Positions 1 to 6,279 of a DNA stretch of 7,021 nucleotides are shown here, in pieces. Origin of the DNA: a bacterium (GTDB taxonomy: Bacteria; Patescibacteriota; Minisyncoccia; JAJYZQ01); contig JAJYZQ010000020.1 in assembly GCA_021799835.1 (NCBI GenBank), forward strand, positions 1 to 7,021, written 5' to 3'. Positions within the stretch are counted from its first letter, which is position 1. The number at the start of each line of letters is the position of its first letter. The translations under genes were made by a program, and so were the position numbers. Below the pieces are notes generated by a model. It saw nothing but the letters and a program-made list of their open reading frames with translations. It searched no databases and had not been told where the DNA came from.

Positions 1-63
1 GCACAGAAATTTGCTTTTCATAAGCGGAAAGCACCGGAAGAAGTTTTAAGCAAAGAAATTTGA
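1..63 (+). CDS. C-terminal end of an upstream gene (partial, unidentified)
   Basis: Reading from base 1, the frame is open for 20 codons and ends at TGA (61-63), encoding AQKFAFHKRKAPEEVLSKEI. The other two forward frames close earlier (near 27 and 49), and the peptide is charged, Lys/Glu-rich and soluble-looking, as expected of a protein C-terminus. The stop lies two bases before the ATG of the Mur ligase gene, the same tight packing seen at the other junctions here, which supports a real co-transcribed gene. In many bacteria another peptidoglycan or division gene such as murG precedes murC, but 20 residues are too few to identify the family and I recognise none. Confidence 0.55.
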   Translation, partial: AQKFAFHKRKAPEEVLSKEI

Positions 64-65
64 GT

Positions 66-1421
66 ATGGATTTTCGCGCGATCAAGTCAGCATATCTTAT
101 TGGCATCAAAGGCGTCGGTATGACCGCACTTGCTCAAGTGTTGAAAAAGCGGGGCGTGGCGGTCAGCGGTTCCGACACTGCGGAAAAATTTTTTACCGAT
201 GATATTTTAACGAAAAATCGCATTCCATTCTTTAATGGGTTTTCTGCAGCACATATTCGGCCGGAAACCGCTGAAGTGTTCATCAGTTCTTCCGCGTATC
301 TCGGCACTGCAACAGTAAAGAAAAGTTTTACCGGAGGTGCCACGACAAATGCCGAGGTGCAAGCAGTTCTGGCAGCTCACTTGCCCTTAGTTTCGTATGC
401 ACAGGCAGTGGGTGGGCTTATGACCGGCAATGTTGGCATTGCGGTATGCGGAAGCCACGGAAAAAGCTCCACCACTGCGATGCTGGGCGTCATTTTACAG
501 CATGCACAAAAAGATCCGACGGTCATTGTGGGAACGGAAGTGCTGGATTGGCGTGCAAATGGCCGCGCCGGGCAGTCGCGGTATATCGTGGTAGAAGCAG
601 ATGAGTATCGCGATGCATTTCTTCATTACTCGCCGAAGATCGCCATCATCACTGCTATCAGTTACGATCATCCGGATTATTTTCCCTCACCCCGTTCTTA
701 TCTGCGTGCTTTTGAACGATTTGCTGCGCGTGTGCCGCATGATGGCGTCATTATTGCAAATGCCGATGATGAGAATGTCCGCGCTGTTTTGCGTTCAAAA
801 AAAATTGAAGCAACTATTCAGTATTTCAGCCCCGCAGAACATCCGGTACAAATCGCCACACGTTTTCCCGAGCATCCCTACTATGCCAATGCGCTTGCTG
901 CATATTATGCGGCGCGCGCACTGCATATTCCGACGGCAACTATTCTGTCTACACTCAGCACATTCAAGGGCACTAAACGGCGCTTTGAGCGGATTGGCGC
1001 TTACCACGGTAACCTTATCCTTGACGATTATGCGCACCATCCGGATGAGGTTGCGGCAACGCTTAAAGGATTGCGGGAAAAATTTCCAACGAAAAAAATC
1101 GCACTCATCTTTCAGCCACATACCTTTTCCCGCACCGCAGCACTCTTAGATGATTTTGCCCAAGCACTGAGCCTTGCAGATGATACATTTATTTTTCCTA
1201 TTTATGGTTCGGCGCGAGAGATGAGTGGAACAGTCAGCGCTGCAGATCTTATTTATGCAATACAAAAATATGGCGGTCAGGCTGTTGCTGCGGAGCATAA
1301 AACCATCCGCGCATTGATACAGAAACTTGCTCCTCGCCAGTGGGTTATCGTTACGATGGGAGCAAGCGATATCTGGAAAATAGGCAAAGAATTAGTTGCA
1401 ACCACTACCTCGACTTCATAA
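66..1421 (+). CDS. murC: UDP-N-acetylmuramate--L-alanine ligase (MurC-type Mur ligase)
   Basis: This cytoplasmic ATP-dependent ligase would add L-alanine to UDP-MurNAc, the first peptide step of peptidoglycan precursor synthesis. The protein has 451 residues from ATG 66. It shows the three Mur domains: an N-terminal UDP-binding Rossmann fold with GIKGVGMTALAQ (13-24); a central ATPase with the P-loop GSHGKSS (129-135, Lys133), the acidic motif EADEY (177-181) and DHPDYF (201-206, His202); and a C-terminal domain with DDYAHHPDE (320-328) and FQPHTFSRT (349-357). The last motif favours MurC over the recycling ligase Mpl, although EADEY followed by AF is Mpl-like. Where MurC normally has GxHNxxNAxAA, this protein has PEHPYYANALAA, and the stretch before it looks about 25 residues short. 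A TTG at 60, overlapping the upstream stop, would add two residues; ATG 66 is preferred. No Shine-Dalgarno motif lies close to either start. Confidence 0.88.
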   Translation: MDFRAIKSAYLIGIKGVGMTALAQVLKKRGVAVSGSDTAEKFFTDDILTKNRIPFFNGFSAAHIRPETAEVFISSSAYLGTATVKKSFTGGATTNAEVQAVLAAHLPLVSYAQAVGGLMTGNVGIAVCGSHGKSSTTAMLGVILQHAQKDPTVIVGTEVLDWRANGRAGQSRYIVVEADEYRDAFLHYSPKIAIITAISYDHPDYFPSPRSYLRAFERFAARVPHDGVIIANADDENVRAVLRSKKIEATIQYFSPAEHPVQIATRFPEHPYYANALAAYYAARALHIPTATILSTLSTFKGTKRRFERIGAYHGNLILDDYAHHPDEVAATLKGLREKFPTKKIALIFQPHTFSRTAALLDDFAQALSLADDTFIFPIYGSAREMSGTVSAADLIYAIQKYGGQAVAAEHKTIRALIQKLAPRQWVIVTMGASDIWKIGKELVATTTSTS

Positions 1422-1432
1422 ATATATGACCT

Positions 1433-2353
1433 ATGCGGTCACCTCTATCTATAGTTATCGTCAACTATCGCGGCGCGCGCGATACGCTGGAGTGCTTGCG
1501 CTCCCTTGACGCAGTAACGTATGAAAATTTTTCTGTCTTTGTTGTAGAGAATGGGTCGGGAGATGACTCGCTTGATGTTATTTCTGCGTTTCATCCCCAG
1601 CACTACATACTGCATAGTATGCCATCTGCAGAGAATCGTGGATTTTCTGGCGGCAATAATATTGCATTGCGGCATATTATAGAGCATTCATCTCCTACAG
1701 ATCCGGGCTATGTGCTCTTATTGAACAATGACACAGTGGTAGCGCCAGATTTTTTAGATGTGCTGATGAACGCTGCAGAGCATCATCCGGAATATGGCAT
1801 TCTCGGGCCAAAAATTCATTTCTTTGGGAGTAAAACCATTTGGTTCATTGGGGGGAAGCTCCGGCAGTGCGGAACGAAAGGAATACACGTGCACTATCAG
1901 GCAGAGGATCGCGGACAATTTGACACAGCAGATATTCTCCCTACAGATTTTGTTACGGGATGTGCTCTGCTTATGCCGCTCGCACTGCTTCATCGGGTAG
2001 GACTGATGCGAGAGGATTATTTTCTTTATTTTGAGGACGTAGAATGGAATATGCGCGTGCGCCGATATGGATCGCGTATTGGTGTAGTGCCCGGCGCGGT
2101 CATTGAACATAAAGTTTCTCGCAGCACGGATCCCACATCGTTTGCCTATATTTATTATCATACGCGTAATGGTCTGGACTCGGGTTTTCGGCAGGGGAAG
2201 GGGCTAGTGAAAGTATGTGTGCTTGTTATAGCCCTCTGGACTGTAGTGAAACAATATGCCAAAATGCCCGTTAAGCGGGATCACAAATGGGAGCGGGCGA
2301 TCCTTGCGGGCGTGCGGGATTTTTTCTACCATCGCTTAGGAAAATTGGCGTAA
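1433..2353 (+). CDS. Family 2 glycosyltransferase (rhamnosyltransferase/WbbL-like)
   Basis: This is a predicted inverting GT-A glycosyltransferase that moves a sugar from a nucleotide-sugar donor to a lipid-linked or glycan acceptor at the cytoplasmic membrane face. Its 306 residues carry the family pattern: VIVNY (8-12); VVENGSGDDS (37-46), where the usual VDN Asp is Glu39; ENRGFSGGNN (67-76); the metal-binding NNDT (98-101, a DXD equivalent); FVTGCALL (173-180); and FEDVEW (200-205), where an acidic residue is the likely base. The segment YYHTRN (241-246) and a hydrophobic stretch near 258-272 suggest membrane association at the C-terminus. It starts 11 nt after the murC stop and ends 5 nt before the next glycosyltransferase. 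Donor and acceptor cannot be read from the sequence; rhamnose is only a family-level guess. An ATG at 1426 is out of frame and was not used. Confidence 0.88.
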   Translation: MRSPLSIVIVNYRGARDTLECLRSLDAVTYENFSVFVVENGSGDDSLDVISAFHPQHYILHSMPSAENRGFSGGNNIALRHIIEHSSPTDPGYVLLLNNDTVVAPDFLDVLMNAAEHHPEYGILGPKIHFFGSKTIWFIGGKLRQCGTKGIHVHYQAEDRGQFDTADILPTDFVTGCALLMPLALLHRVGLMREDYFLYFEDVEWNMRVRRYGSRIGVVPGAVIEHKVSRSTDPTSFAYIYYHTRNGLDSGFRQGKGLVKVCVLVIALWTVVKQYAKMPVKRDHKWERAILAGVRDFFYHRLGKLA

Positions 2354-2361
2354 CTACTATG
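2351..2361 (+). promoter_or_regulatory. SD-less stop/start junction between the two glycosyltransferases
   Basis: TAACTACTATG joins the stop of the GT2 gene to the ATG of the GT4 gene with five bases between. There is no AGGAGG-like sequence at the usual 5-9 nt spacing; the only purine run, AGGAAAA (about 2338-2344), is too far upstream at roughly 14 nt. Termination-reinitiation coupling is the simplest reading. The sequence is 9 of 11 identical to the next junction at 3511-3521. Confidence 0.4.
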
Positions 2362-3513
2362 ATCATCGGTGTTGATGCAAAATCATTAGAAGGCAATAGG
2401 ACAGGTGTGGGGCGATACCTCAAGAATGTCCTTGCAGAGATCGCGGATAGTATGGCGGCCGACCCCGCGTATGCTGCATGGCATTTTATTCTTTACTTTC
2501 AAACCGCAGTGCCGGAATTGGATTTTTTGCGGAACAGCCCGTTTTTTTCTATGCGAGTTCTTGGTATTGCGAGCAATTTTCGTTTTATACACCAAGGATT
2601 GACGAAAGCCGCGCGAGCCGATAAGATTGACGTACTGTTTGCACCAGAATATGTGCTGCCGCTGGGATATCGCGGGAAAAGCGTCCTGGTGCTTCACGAT
2701 ATTTTTTATGAGGCGTATCCGGATAAATTCAATTGGATCAGCCCACTTCATCGGATAACCTTAAAATGGCTGTCACGGCTATCCAGTAGGCGTGCAACGT
2801 GCATTATTACTCCCTCGCTATTTAGCAAGCAGGAAGTAGAGCGTCTGTATGGCATACCAGAACAGCGCATTACCGTTACGCCGCTTGCGGTGGATACTGC
2901 TTTAGAAAAATCGGTGAGCGAACAAGACATTACCACATTCAAAAAATCTCTCGGCATCACGGGATCGTTTTTCTTTTATGCTGGCTCTTTGTTCAATCGG
3001 CGGTATCCTCGCGAGATGCTTGAAGGTTTTGGAATATTTGCGCGGGAAGCTCGGGAAAAAGGTTGGCAGTTTCTTGTTGTGGGGAAAAACCACACCAACC
3101 CGCCCATAGCAGTCGCTCCTATTGCTCGCCACATTAATGAGCAGTTAGGATATGAAGCGATCATTTTGCGCGATTATTTCGCAGATGCGGAAATGCGCAC
3201 AGCATATGCGGCTGCGTATGCGTTTATCTATATATCGTTCTATGAAGGTTTTGGGCTGCCTCCTCTGGAGGCAATGGCAAAAGGAACGCCTGCCATATCT
3301 ACACCTTTAGGGTCATTGGCGGAAGTGGTGGGGGAAGCAAGCTTGATGGTGCAGCATCCTGATGATCCTGCAGATATCGCTGCAGCATTTCGGCATATGA
3401 GTGATCCCACTGTCCGCGCAGAATTCTCCCGCCTTGGCCGGAAGCGCGCAGCACAATTCAGTTGGCGGCGCACTGCAGAAAAAACATTACAGGTATTTCA
3501 GCAATTAGCATAA
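2359..3513 (+). CDS. Family 4 (GT-B fold) glycosyltransferase
   Basis: This is a predicted retaining glycosyltransferase of the GT4 family, acting on a lipid-linked glycan at the inner membrane face. Its 384 residues begin MIIGVDAKSLEG and carry the acceptor-side glycine motif TGVGRY (15-20), then LHDIFYEAYP (112-121), ITPSLFSKQEVERLYGI (150-166) and VTPLAVD (173-179). The C-terminal donor-binding domain has YAGSLFNRR (207-215), VVGKN (240-244) and the diagnostic EX7E motif in EGFGLPPLE (Glu296, Glu304). Arg214-Arg215 aligns with the usual Arg-Lys diphosphate contact, a conservative change. The open frame extends upstream to 2287 inside the preceding gene, but ATG 2359 is chosen because family members begin MxIGxDA and it sits 5 nt after that gene's stop. 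The acceptor-domain sequence resembles mannosyltransferase-type GT4 enzymes, but the donor is not determinable. Confidence 0.9.
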   Translation: MIIGVDAKSLEGNRTGVGRYLKNVLAEIADSMAADPAYAAWHFILYFQTAVPELDFLRNSPFFSMRVLGIASNFRFIHQGLTKAARADKIDVLFAPEYVLPLGYRGKSVLVLHDIFYEAYPDKFNWISPLHRITLKWLSRLSSRRATCIITPSLFSKQEVERLYGIPEQRITVTPLAVDTALEKSVSEQDITTFKKSLGITGSFFFYAGSLFNRRYPREMLEGFGIFAREAREKGWQFLVVGKNHTNPPIAVAPIARHINEQLGYEAIILRDYFADAEMRTAYAAAYAFIYISFYEGFGLPPLEAMAKGTPAISTPLGSLAEVVGEASLMVQHPDDPADIAAAFRHMSDPTVRAEFSRLGRKRAAQFSWRRTAEKTLQVFQQLA

Positions 3514-3521
3514 CTGTTATG
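3511..3521 (+). promoter_or_regulatory. SD-less stop/start junction before the membrane polymerase/ligase gene
   Basis: TAACTGTTATG links the GT4 stop to the next ATG with the same five-base spacing as the previous junction and two base differences from it. No Shine-Dalgarno motif is visible in the 25 bases upstream. This spacing supports ATG 3519 as the start rather than the upstream in-frame extension to 3462, and suggests translation is coupled across the gene pair. Confidence 0.4.
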
Positions 3522-5108
3522 AAGACCAAAAATATACGACCTAACCTTTTTTCACCGCTTGCTCTTATGCTTGTTATAGAAACAATAAGCGTCTTTGTGT
3601 TTGGTGTGTTTGGCGCATCGCGGGATATGGTCATCCTTATGGATGCCATTTTCATTATCTATGCACTTCTGGAGTCGCTTGAAGCAGCGACTATTTTTAC
3701 GCTGGTTTCTTTGCCGTTATTTATGGCGCTTCCTCTATCATCTGTCTCGGCATCATTTGCCGAATGGCGGCTGCTGATCATTGCTTTGTTCTTCAATTAC
3801 ATTAATACGGTGGGGTGGGGGAAGGCCTTTGCTATGATCGCCGCTCCTCTGCGGTCATTTTTTGCCATACCTTCTCGAGATCTGCGCAAACTGATCACTG
3901 CTGTTGTGGCGCTGATGGGAGCAAGCCTCCTCTCTATACTTGCGGCACATTATAAAGTCACATCGCTCAAGCAGATCATTTTTTATATCAATGTTTTTCT
4001 CTTTTTCCCGCCCATTTATTATATCGGCAAGCAGAGCGCAGCGCATGCTTTGCGGCTTATGTGGGCAAGCGTTGCAAGTTTGGCGGTGAGCTTGATGGTC
4101 GGATTTGTACAGTTAGCAATGGTATTCTTTATTCCGTTGCATACATTTTGGATGTGGTGGGATGCGCACTTTATTGAGCTCTTCTACGGAACAAAGCTTG
4201 CGAGCTTGCTCAGTGTCAGCAATACCTGGTTCTCATTTTATAAAAATGATCCGCCTACTATTCGTATCTTTGGGCTTTTTCCGGACTCCCACTCATTTGC
4301 TATTTTCGGGTTGATCGGTTTGGCGAGCGCGCTCGCACTCGGTGTGCATACCTGGCGTAAGACCACATGCAACGCCAAGTGGTTCCTTGTCGCCCTTGTT
4401 TTGCTAGATGTGCTGTCCTTTATTTTGTCGGGCACACGCGGCGTATGGGCAGCGGCAGTCCTCCCGCTTATTATAGCGCTGGCAATTCTGTTGCGGCGGC
4501 AGGTGAAGCTGGTACGGCTTGCACAGATCACGCTTGCAGTGCTGATCGCATTTGCGGTGATGTTTCCGGTTTCATCGTTTCTTCTTTCAAAGAGCCAGCT
4601 GGTTTCCTATAAGAATGCAACAGGTGCGGATTATGCATTTCGGCGCCTGACCACCATCGCAAGTTTTTCTGATGTATCTAACCTGGGGCGGCTTGATATT
4701 TGGAAGGGCGGACTGGAATCTTTTATCCATCACCCGCTTATTGGCATCGGTATCGGCAATTTCCCCCTTGCTCTAGGCGATACGATCAGCACATTAAAAG
4801 AAGGTGCGTCTGCTCATAACCTCTATTTGAACTTTGCCGTAGAAACGGGTATTTTGGGTTTGGCAGCATTTTTGTGGGTTCTCTATCGCATCGGCGAAAC
4901 CGTGATAGTGACGGTGCGGCGCAGTGTTCCTGAACAAGGCGAGCAGAGAGTTTTCCTCGCTTTCACTTTCTTTTTTGGAATTGTTTTTGCGTGGATTCTC
5001 GTTTATAATGGTGTTGATGTAGTGCTGATCAATGATAAAGTGCTTCTCTTTTTTGTGAGTCAGTTAGCGATTCTGTATAGTATAACTAAGTATATCAAAC
5101 AGAAATAA
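3519..5108 (+). CDS. O-antigen ligase/polymerase-type membrane protein (Wzy/WaaL family)
   Basis: This is a polytopic membrane protein of 529 residues with about 12-14 predicted hydrophobic segments, likely handling undecaprenyl-linked glycans on the outer membrane face. Family marks are IRIFGLFPDSHSFAIF (248-263, Arg249), LSGTRGVWAA (303-312, Arg307), RLDIW (391-395), HPLIGIGIGNF (405-415) and SAHNLYLNFAVETGILG (431-447, His433). The large hydrophilic region between about 356 and 438 is the expected extracytoplasmic loop that carries the catalytic Arg/His of the Wzy_C domain. In a diderm this family ligates O-antigen to lipid A; if this organism lacks LPS, polymerisation of repeat units or transfer to another acceptor is more likely. 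The start at 3519 was chosen over an extension back to 3462, which overlaps the glycosyltransferase gene; the gap is 5 nt. The following LCP gene fits a wall-glycopolymer role. Confidence 0.85.
   Translation: MKTKNIRPNLFSPLALMLVIETISVFVFGVFGASRDMVILMDAIFIIYALLESLEAATIFTLVSLPLFMALPLSSVSASFAEWRLLIIALFFNYINTVGWGKAFAMIAAPLRSFFAIPSRDLRKLITAVVALMGASLLSILAAHYKVTSLKQIIFYINVFLFFPPIYYIGKQSAAHALRLMWASVASLAVSLMVGFVQLAMVFFIPLHTFWMWWDAHFIELFYGTKLASLLSVSNTWFSFYKNDPPTIRIFGLFPDSHSFAIFGLIGLASALALGVHTWRKTTCNAKWFLVALVLLDVLSFILSGTRGVWAAAVLPLIIALAILLRRQVKLVRLAQITLAVLIAFAVMFPVSSFLLSKSQLVSYKNATGADYAFRRLTTIASFSDVSNLGRLDIWKGGLESFIHHPLIGIGIGNFPLALGDTISTLKEGASAHNLYLNFAVETGILGLAAFLWVLYRIGETVIVTVRRSVPEQGEQRVFLAFTFFFGIVFAWILVYNGVDVVLINDKVLLFFVSQLAILYSITKYIKQK
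5053..5081 (+). promoter_or_regulatory. Possible internal promoter before the LCP gene
   Basis: TTGTGA (5053-5058) and TATAGT (5076-5081) are separated by 17 nt, matching the bacterial -35/-10 consensus at 4 of 6 and 5 of 6 positions. Transcription would begin near 5088, about 27 nt before the LCP start. It lies inside the 3' end of the upstream coding region, which is AT-rich, so chance is a fair explanation. If real, it would allow the LCP and protease genes to be expressed apart from the glycosyltransferases. Confidence 0.2.
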
Positions 5109-5114
5109 TCTTCT

Positions 5115-6263
5115 ATGAATAAGACTATAAAAATTGTTATTGTTGTGGTGGTAGCGCTCGCTGTGGCAAGCGGCATCTTTGAGTTTATTCATAGCCAAGG
5201 GTTTAGTTTCTCTTCCTCGCCCGCTCAGGCAGACTTTTCGTATGGCGGCGGATTGCCCCCAATACCCGGCATCACTAAAAATCCTGATATTACCAATATC
5301 CTTGTTTTGGGGGATAGTGTCGGCCGGCAAAGCCAGGACGCGGGAGCAATGCTTACTGATTCTATAATGCTGGTTAGTGTGGACAGCAAAACCCATAAAG
5401 TTGCGATGACATCCATTCCGCGGGATATTTATCTCACGATGCCGCTTTCATCGGATAAACAGAAAATAAATGAGGCATACCAATTAGGTGAAGAAAAACA
5501 ACCTGGCCTTGGTCTTGCGTATGCAAAGTGGGAAGTTTCACGGGTGACTGGCCAATATATTGACTATGCGGTAGTGATCAACCTGAATTCTTTTCAGGGC
5601 ATTGTTGATGCGGTAGGCGGCGTAGATATCTATCGCGCCACACCTTTTGATGAAAATGTGCAGTGGCACAATGACCCCATCTTTGCAGCTACTAATGGCA
5701 ACTTTCATGTTCCTGCGGGGTGGAGCCATCTTGATGGCACGATGGCCACGTATTATGTAAGAAGCAGAGAAACGACGACGGACTTCAATCGTGCGGCGCG
5801 CCAGCAGCAGGTTATCCTTGCGGTGAAGGATAAACTGGAATCGTTGGGCATCTGGAATAGCATTCCCAAACTGATGGCAATATATTCAGCAGTAAAAGAC
5901 AATATAGAAACGGATATGACCGTGGGAGATATCTACAATATGCTCACGTTGGCAAAAAACCTAAATTATTCTACTATAAACCATACAGTGTTGGACGTTT
6001 CCACCAGCGGGCCATTCTGTCAAACCAATCTTTCTGATGGCACCTATGTTATTTTGCCTAAGAATGGCACGTTTGCTGATGCGAGGAATATTATGAATGG
6101 TATTATTGCTGGTTTACAGAATAATGCTGCCACCTCTCCTGCCACCACTTCTGCAACGGGTGCAGCGACGACCACTTCTGCAACTGCTGCTATCGGCGTT
6201 CCCGCCATTATGCCCGGCAACTTTGTGACCTGCCCTGCAACAAGCTCTGCGGCGAATAATTAA
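5115..6263 (+). CDS. LytR-CpsA-Psr (LCP) family glycopolymer transferase
   Basis: LCP proteins are membrane-anchored phosphotransferases that move polyprenyl-pyrophosphate-linked glycopolymers onto peptidoglycan outside the membrane. The 382-residue protein has one N-terminal anchor (about 6-20) and a Ser/Gly-rich stalk. The LCP domain has NILVLGDS (61-68), LTDSIMLVSVD (80-90, Asp82), TSIPRDIYL (99-107, Arg103), KINEAY (117-122), NSFQGIVDAVGGVDI (158-172) and YYVRSRETTTDFNRAARQQ (213-231). In the last motif Arg216, Arg218, Asp223, Arg226 and Arg229 match the pyrophosphate- and metal-binding set, so it should be active. After the core comes a short segment with Cys302, then an Ala/Thr/Ser-rich stretch (about 338-360) holding a 9-residue repeat, then a tail with Cys373. 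The gene starts 6 nt after the polymerase/ligase gene, consistent with that protein supplying its substrate. The exact polymer is unknown. Confidence 0.92.
   Translation: MNKTIKIVIVVVVALAVASGIFEFIHSQGFSFSSSPAQADFSYGGGLPPIPGITKNPDITNILVLGDSVGRQSQDAGAMLTDSIMLVSVDSKTHKVAMTSIPRDIYLTMPLSSDKQKINEAYQLGEEKQPGLGLAYAKWEVSRVTGQYIDYAVVINLNSFQGIVDAVGGVDIYRATPFDENVQWHNDPIFAATNGNFHVPAGWSHLDGTMATYYVRSRETTTDFNRAARQQQVILAVKDKLESLGIWNSIPKLMAIYSAVKDNIETDMTVGDIYNMLTLAKNLNYSTINHTVLDVSTSGPFCQTNLSDGTYVILPKNGTFADARNIMNGIIAGLQNNAATSPATTSATGAATTTSATAAIGVPAIMPGNFVTCPATSSAANN
6144..6184 (+). repeat. Short direct repeat in the LCP tail
   Basis: The 14-base sequence ACCACTTCTGCAAC occurs at 6144-6157 and again at 6171-6184, 27 bases apart, an exact multiple of nine codons. 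In protein it gives TTSATGAAT followed by TTSATAAIG. It lies in an Ala/Thr/Ser-rich linker after the catalytic domain, so slippage here would change tail length in steps of nine residues without breaking the frame. Confidence 0.6.
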
Positions 6264-6279
6264 TTGTGCACTATAATCT

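Noticed and set aside
11..54. Inverted repeat TTTGCTT / AAGCAAA near the window start, as a possible hairpin or terminator
   Set aside because: The arms are only 7 bp with a loop of about 30 bases and no U-tract, and both lie within an open coding tail.
60..65. TTG start at 60 for the Mur ligase, overlapping the upstream TGA
   Set aside because: ATG 66 gives a normal N-terminus right before the UDP-binding motif. The TTG adds only two residues and has no ribosome-binding support.
601..1149. 182-codon open frame on the + strand inside the Mur ligase gene
   Set aside because: It fully overlaps a well-supported gene in another frame, and its product has no recognisable domain and a composition rich in His, Arg, Ser and Leu typical of a shadow frame.
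66..1421. Annotation as Mpl (murein tripeptide recycling ligase) because of EADEY and GIKGVGMTALA
   Set aside because: FQPHTFSRT and the GSARE segment in the C-terminal domain match MurC better. The Mpl-like points are kept as a finding.
1754..2161. 135-codon open frame on the - strand
   Set aside because: It is antisense to the GT2 catalytic region and resembles no protein family.
6272..6277. Perfect TATAAT before the protease gene
   Set aside because: It lies only 2 bases before the ATG, so transcription would start inside the coding region, and there is no -35-like sequence 17 bases upstream.
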